DNA from: Nocardioidaceae bacterium
GTDB taxonomy: Bacteria > Actinomycetota > Actinomycetes > Propionibacteriales > Nocardioidaceae
NCBI GenBank assembly: GCA_020438665.1
Contig: JAGQUE010000395.1
Span: 1-10,609 of the forward strand
Reading direction: 5' to 3'
Length of the DNA: 10,609 nucleotides
The stretch's first letter is position 1; each line of letters starts with the position of its first letter. The translations under genes and the position numbers were made by a program. Below, piece after piece: positions 7,275 to 10,609 of the stretch. The notes under the pieces are model-generated. The model was not told where the DNA came from. It saw only the letters and a list, made by a program, of their open reading frames with translations, and did not search any database.

Positions 7275-7280
7275 AGCAGC

Positions 7281-7883
7281 GTGGGACAAGCAGGATCGCG
7301 GGACCGGTCCGGCCAGGTGTGGTCGGACGCCTCGTCGTGCTTCCGCCGCTGGCTCGACGGCGACCAGGCCGGGCTGGACGAGCTGGTCGCGACGATGACC
7401 CCGGTGCTGTGGCACGTGGTCCGCGCCTACCGGCTGTCGCAGGACTCCGCCGAGGACGTCATCCAGACGACCTGGCTGGCGCTCGTACGCCGCCGCGACA
7501 ACATCGAGGACGCCCAGGCCGTCGGCGGGTGGTTGACCATGACCGCCCGGCGCGAGGCATGGCGGGTCTCCCAGAAGTCGTCACGTGCCGTGCCGGTCGA
7601 GGACGTCGAGTTCGAGACGCACCTGCCTGCCCAACGGTCGGCCGAGTCGGAGGCGGTGCAGCACGACGACGAGGACCGGCTCTGGCTGGCGGTGGCCACG
7701 CTCAACGAGCGCTGCCAGCGACTGCTGCGGATCGTCGCCTTCGAGCACCGGCCGGACTACAAGGCCGTGGCGGAGACGCTGGACATGCCGATCGGCAGCA
7801 TCGGGCCCACCCGGAGCCGCTGTTTGGCGAAGTTGCGCGCGGCCCTCGGGGACGCCGCTGATGCAGAGGAGACGGGGCGATGA
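7281..7883 (+). CDS. ECF-like sigma-70 family RNA polymerase sigma factor
   Basis: A 200-residue protein with only the sigma2 and sigma4 regions of extracytoplasmic-function-type sigma factors. Sigma2 spans about 28-97: the core helix ELVATMTPVLWHVVRAYRLS, then AEDVIQTTWLALVRR (the AEDV-Q-T-W pattern of region 2.2), then GGWLTMTARREAWR (regions 2.3-2.4). Sigma4 spans about 132-188: RLWLAVATLNERCQRLLRI, then the helix-turn-helix YKAVAETLDMPIGSIGPTRSRCLAKL. It directs RNA polymerase to a target promoter set I cannot define. GTG 7281 was chosen by its ribosome binding site. The stop overlaps the next gene as ATGA. No membrane-bound or zinc-binding (HxxxCxxC) anti-sigma factor is visible next door, unlike most ECF loci; the 159-residue downstream protein is the only adjacent candidate partner. 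Confidence 0.9.
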   Translation: MGQAGSRDRSGQVWSDASSCFRRWLDGDQAGLDELVATMTPVLWHVVRAYRLSQDSAEDVIQTTWLALVRRRDNIEDAQAVGGWLTMTARREAWRVSQKSSRAVPVEDVEFETHLPAQRSAESEAVQHDDEDRLWLAVATLNERCQRLLRIVAFEHRPDYKAVAETLDMPIGSIGPTRSRCLAKLRAALGDAADAEETGR

Positions 7884-8359
7884 CGCGCGAAGAGATCTTT
7901 GGGGCCCTCGAGGAGCTGTGGACCCAGCGGGACCCGATGCCCGACGGGCTGGTCGAGCGCATGCAGGCGCTCGTCCACGCCGAGGTGGCGCTCGCCGACA
8001 CCGACCTCGACTATGAGCTGATGCTGCTGATCGAACGGACCTCCGAGCTCGCCGGGACGCGCAGCGCCGGAACGGCCTACACGCTGCGGTTCGGCGGCGA
8101 CAACCTCGACCTGCTGGTCCGGGCCGGCGGCGGCAACGGCGGCGCGACGACCCGCCTGGACGGCTGGGTGGTTCCGCCGGCCTCCATCACCGTGCGCGCC
8201 ACCCGCATCGACGACGGCGCCGAGCAGTCGTGGGAGACCCAGGTCGACGACCGCGGCCGCTTCGAGTTCCCCGAGCTGCCCGTCGGCCTCTACCGACTCT
8301 GGCTCACCCCCGCCGACGAGGACGCCAAGCCCTTCGGCACCCCGGCTTTCGAGATCTGA
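7880..8359 (+). CDS. 159-aa soluble protein, helical N-terminus plus transthyretin/CarboxypepD_reg-like C-terminus
   Basis: No named family recognised with certainty. Residues 1-58 look helical and acidic (TREEIFGALEELW, then GLVERMQALVHAEVALAD, then DYELMLLIERT). A glycine-rich linker (83-88) leads to a beta-rich segment (about 93-145) with GWV, ITVRATR, DDRGRFEFPELPVGLYRLWL. The D-x-G-x-F-x-F...LP-x-G-x-Y-x-L pattern is typical of transthyretin-like or carboxypeptidase regulatory Ig folds. There is no signal peptide, membrane segment or cysteine motif, so it should be cytosolic. ATG 7880 overlaps the sigma-factor stop by four bases (ATGA), with AGGAGA about eight bases upstream, so it is translationally coupled to the sigma factor. 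The protease gene follows 15 bases later. A role as cytosolic anti-sigma or protease-sensitive adaptor is inference from position only. Confidence 0.8.
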   Translation: MTREEIFGALEELWTQRDPMPDGLVERMQALVHAEVALADTDLDYELMLLIERTSELAGTRSAGTAYTLRFGGDNLDLLVRAGGGNGGATTRLDGWVVPPASITVRATRIDDGAEQSWETQVDDRGRFEFPELPVGLYRLWLTPADEDAKPFGTPAFEI

Positions 8360-8374
8360 CCACCTGGAGGACCC

Positions 8375-10150
8375 ATGGCGATGCCCGGCAGCAATGACTC
8401 CTCGAGTGGGTCGAACGGGTCGAACACCAAGCCCGTTCGACACGTCGACTACTCATTGTGGCGGGACCCCAGCCCGCCCTCGCGGCGGTTCCTGGACAAC
8501 ATCCAGGGGCGCGTTCTCGACCCTGCCACGGCCCTCACGATCGACGGCATCCGACCGTTCCCGACCGTCTATATCGGGCCGCGCATCCTGATCTCCAAGC
8601 GGCCCGGCTGGGAGCGGCAGCTCGAGCGCCTGAACGCCGTCGCCGCCGGGCTTGGCTGGGCGTTGACCGAGGACGCGTCCGAACCGACCCCGGAGCCACC
8701 CAAGAACCGCCGGGTCGTGGAGTCGGGCAGGCTCATCCCGCCGGCCATCCTCGAGCGACTGCAGATGCTGGACGTGGTGCGCCTGACCGTCTCCGTGCCC
8801 GGCGGTGCCCCGGACCCCGCTCGCGAGGCGCCGTTGGCGCCCGACGGCTGGGTGCTACTGCAGAACGCTCGGATCAAGTACGGCATCGAGGAGATGCGTG
8901 GTGTCGGGCTCGATCACGTGATGTTCATCCGGTCGATCGACCCGAGCCCCTACCACGACTCCAACCCCTACCACGACTCGAACCCCTATCACGACTCCAA
9001 TCCCGTCAGCTCGGGCTCAGGGGCCGTCGCGACCTATGGCCTGCCGGGCTTCGGTGGCCGCCAGCCGGTCGCCTATGTCGGTCCGTCCCTGCCCCGCTGC
9101 GGCGACGACGAGGTCGCCGGCCGCCGGCCGGTCGTGGCCGTCCTCGACACGGGGTGCGGTGACCACGACTGGCTCGACGGCATCGTGCGTCGCGACGTGC
9201 GATGCGGGGTCCAGGAGATCGGCTACACCGACGAGGCCTCGGACCCCGAGCGCTACCCCGACCAGACCGGGGCCCTCGACGGCGGCATCGATCCGCTGGC
9301 CGGTCACGGGACCTTCATCTGCGGGCTGATCCGACAGGCGTGCCCGGACGCGGACATCCTCGCCTGGCGAGTCGTCGGATCCGACGGCCCCATCGTCGAG
9401 TCGGCGCTGGTGAGCTCCCTCCGGCTGATCGCCGAGCTGGTCTGGCGCGCGCTCGGCGATCCGACCAACCCCGACGAACCGCAGATCGACGTCCTCAACC
9501 TCTCGATGGGCTACTACCACGAGACGCCGACCGACCAGCAGTTCGACAGCACGATGTATGAGATCCTCCGGCTCATCGCGGAGGCCGGGACCACCGTCGT
9601 GTGCTCGGCCGGCAACGATGCGACGGCGCGCCCCATGTTCCCCGCGGCCTTCGTCCCGTGGCTCGACGGCAAGGGTGGCTTCCGGGCCGAGCCCGACCTC
9701 GCGGCACCGCTGGTCTCGGTCGGCGCGCTGAACCCCAACGGCAGCACCGATGCGCTCTTCTCCAACACCGGCCCCTGGGTCCGCTGCTATGAGAAGGGCG
9801 CGGCGGTGCTGAGCACCATCCCGGCCTGGGACGGTGGCCTTCAGGCGGTCGCTGCCGTGGAGGCCTACCAGCGACAGCGGTCGGCGATCGATCCCGACGA
9901 CTTCCGTGGCGGTTTCGCGGTGTGGAGCGGCACCTCCTTCTCCGCACCGCTCTTCGCTGGCAAGGTCGCCGAGGCGCTCCACCGGGATGGCGTGCCTGCT
10001 CGCGAGACCACCGGGACGGCCGAGGAGTCGGCCGCCGCAGCCCGTCAGCGAGCGTGGGCCGCGACGCGGTCGCTCGCGGATGTGGAGTCGGTCGCGCCCC
10101 GCAAGGGACGCAACCGTTATGCCGACATGTGGAAGCACACGTTGGGCTGA
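8375..10150 (+). CDS. Intracellular S8 (subtilisin-family) serine peptidase with PYHDSN repeat
   Basis: A 591-residue protease. The peptidase domain (about 250-535) has all landmarks: Asp258 in AVLDTG, His311 in GHGTFICG, oxyanion Asn414 in SAGND and nucleophile Ser521 in GTSFSAP, so it should be active. The first 240 residues are a separate region with no family I can name: a Ser/Gly/Asn-rich start, FPTVYIGPRILIS (62-74), and a helix-strand part near 76-190 that may act as a propeptide-like inhibitor. Residues 192-209 are three perfect PYHDSN repeats just before the catalytic domain. No signal peptide or transmembrane segment is seen, so it probably acts in the cytosol, unlike most secreted subtilisins. 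The ATG has GGAGG (8366-8370) four bases upstream; ATG 8381 would also fit. It sits third in the sigma operon and is followed after 26 bases by a TPR gene. Substrate unknown. Confidence 0.92.
   Translation: MAMPGSNDSSSGSNGSNTKPVRHVDYSLWRDPSPPSRRFLDNIQGRVLDPATALTIDGIRPFPTVYIGPRILISKRPGWERQLERLNAVAAGLGWALTEDASEPTPEPPKNRRVVESGRLIPPAILERLQMLDVVRLTVSVPGGAPDPAREAPLAPDGWVLLQNARIKYGIEEMRGVGLDHVMFIRSIDPSPYHDSNPYHDSNPYHDSNPVSSGSGAVATYGLPGFGGRQPVAYVGPSLPRCGDDEVAGRRPVVAVLDTGCGDHDWLDGIVRRDVRCGVQEIGYTDEASDPERYPDQTGALDGGIDPLAGHGTFICGLIRQACPDADILAWRVVGSDGPIVESALVSSLRLIAELVWRALGDPTNPDEPQIDVLNLSMGYYHETPTDQQFDSTMYEILRLIAEAGTTVVCSAGNDATARPMFPAAFVPWLDGKGGFRAEPDLAAPLVSVGALNPNGSTDALFSNTGPWVRCYEKGAAVLSTIPAWDGGLQAVAAVEAYQRQRSAIDPDDFRGGFAVWSGTSFSAPLFAGKVAEALHRDGVPARETTGTAEESAAAARQRAWAATRSLADVESVAPRKGRNRYADMWKHTLG
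8948..9001 (+). repeat. Three tandem 18-base units encoding PYHDSN
   Basis: Three consecutive units encode Pro-Tyr-His-Asp-Ser-Asn exactly, followed by another Pro. At DNA level they differ only at silent positions: TCC/TCG/TCC for Ser, TAC/TAC/TAT for Tyr, AAC/AAC/AAT for Asn. Identical protein with drifting codons suggests the repeat is kept by selection rather than being a fresh duplication. It joins the N-terminal region to the peptidase domain. Confidence 0.95.
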
Positions 10151-10176
10151 GACGGCGGAGGCGGGATCATGGCGGG

Positions 10177-10609
10177 ATGCTCACCGCTGTCCAGCTCCAC
10201 GAGCGTGGCCGCGCGCTCAGCAACGCTGGCCGTCATGCGGCGGCCAGACGGCTGCTGACCGCAGCACTGCAGCGGACCGACGACGAGGACCTCCTGGCCC
10301 GCGTCGAGGGGTCGTTGGCCTATGTCGTGGCGGAGCTGGGGGCCCCCGACGAGGCGTGGGCGCTGTGTGACCGCGCCCTGGAGCGCCCGGGGATCTCGGC
10401 TCACACGCGAGGCGTGCTGAGCTCGCAGCGGGGGCTCATGCACATGCGCTCGGGCCACACGCTGGACGCGGTCCGCGAGTTCACCGTGGCGCTGCCCAAT
10501 CTCGACGGCGATGACGAGCTGGTCGGGCGACTATTGCTCAACCGGGGCAACGTCCACCTCCAACGAGGTGACGGTCGGTCCGCGTCAGCCGACTTCCGGT
10601 CGGCACGCA
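10177..10609 (+). CDS. TPR-repeat protein, N-terminal 144 residues, cut by window edge (possibly TPR-CHAT)
   Basis: An open frame runs from ATG 10177 to the window end without a stop. It encodes about four helix-turn-helix TPR-like units: LHERGRALSNAGRHAAARRL (7-26), then ARVEGSLAYVVAELGAPDEA (41-60), SQRGLMHMRSGHTLDAVREF (83-102) and NRGNVHLQRGDGRSASADF (122-140). Tetratricopeptide arrays bind protein partners. There is no signal peptide. The start lies 26 bases after the protease stop. A GGAGG at 10157-10161 is rather far (15 bases) and a weak GGCGGG is adjacent, so initiation may depend on coupling. The ATG at 10169 is in another frame and soon stops. In related actinobacterial operons, as I recall, this position holds a long TPR protein ending in a caspase-like CHAT peptidase domain; that domain would lie beyond the window and cannot be confirmed. 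Confidence 0.8.
   Translation, partial: MLTAVQLHERGRALSNAGRHAAARRLLTAALQRTDDEDLLARVEGSLAYVVAELGAPDEAWALCDRALERPGISAHTRGVLSSQRGLMHMRSGHTLDAVREFTVALPNLDGDDELVGRLLLNRGNVHLQRGDGRSASADFRSAR

Larger units (their letters stand above)
6908..7280. other. 373-base divergent intergenic region between FemX-like and sigma-factor genes
   Basis: No convincing gene here. Frames on both strands stay open, but none shows the strong third-position GC bias or recognisable protein sequence of its neighbours. It contains a -10-like box for the FemX-like gene (6916-6921), a perfect 13-bp hairpin (6952-6992), an AT-rich island (7091-7114, with TTGTGA at 7100-7105) and the sigma-gene ribosome binding site at 7270-7274. 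The promoter of the sigma operon is probably here, but I cannot place it confidently. Confidence 0.6.

Noticed and set aside
7020..7280. TTG at 7020 as the sigma-factor start
   Set aside because: The GAGGGGAG before it is immediately adjacent, too close for a ribosome binding site. The added 87 residues lack sigma features and codon bias.
9017..10138. Open frame of 373 codons on the minus strand
   Set aside because: It is antisense to the S8 peptidase domain with its intact catalytic residues. No independent evidence of coding.
1..10609. CRISPR array, tRNA, rRNA, insertion sequence or transposase
   Set aside because: No spaced repeats, cloverleaf, rRNA-like stretch, terminal inverted repeats or transposase motifs were seen on either strand. 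The only tandem repeats are inside the PBP and S8 genes.

Overview
The window reads as chromosomal DNA of a high-GC Gram-positive actinobacterium, most likely of the Nocardioides / Propionibacteriales type. Support: strong G/C bias at third codon positions, GTG starts, probable leaderless genes, an actinobacterial-type inositol-3-phosphate synthase, and the gene order ino1 - PadR - (divergent) class A PBP - GT87-type membrane protein. That order matches the Mycobacterium tuberculosis Rv0046c-Rv0047c-ponA1-Rv0051 region as I recall it. The genus is inference; no rRNA or other marker gene is present.

Positions 1-802 (minus strand): a PadR-family regulator followed by the start of ino1, probably one transcript whose start lies in the 803-1008 intergenic region. 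That region carries two palindromes suited to PadR autoregulation and perhaps to control of the divergent PBP gene. Positions 1009-4838 (plus): a ponA1-like bifunctional peptidoglycan synthase with a Thr-Pro-rich C-terminal tail, then a multi-spanning GT87-like protein. Positions 4695-6907 (minus): a FemAB/FemX-type aminoacyltransferase and an alanine-racemase-fold protein, coupled by an ATGA overlap. The 3' end of the GT87-like gene overlaps the racemase-like gene convergently by 144 bp. Most of this block concerns the cell envelope: ino1 for inositol lipids and mycothiol, PBP for glycan polymerisation and crosslinking, FemX-like for peptide-bridge addition to lipid II, and the racemase-like protein possibly for amino-acid supply.

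Positions 6908-7280: a 373-base intergenic region with a strong 13-bp perfect hairpin and an AT-rich island. From 7281 to the right edge (plus) lies a compact operon of different character: an ECF-like sigma factor, an ATGA-coupled 159-aa soluble protein with a transthyretin/CarboxypepD_reg-like C-terminus, an intracellular subtilisin-family (S8) protease with a complete catalytic set and an unusual threefold PYHDSN repeat, and a TPR protein cut by the window edge. The four genes have gaps of -4, 15 and 26 bases. Related actinobacterial operons, as I recall them, end in a TPR-CHAT (caspase-like) protein, but any CHAT domain would lie outside this window. A sigma factor, a small cytosolic partner, a protease and a TPR protein suggest proteolysis-controlled transcription or a defence/stress switch. 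It is the most interesting part of the window. Its position where rpsF-ssb-rpsR-rplI are commonly found suggests an insertion or rearrangement junction near 7 kb.
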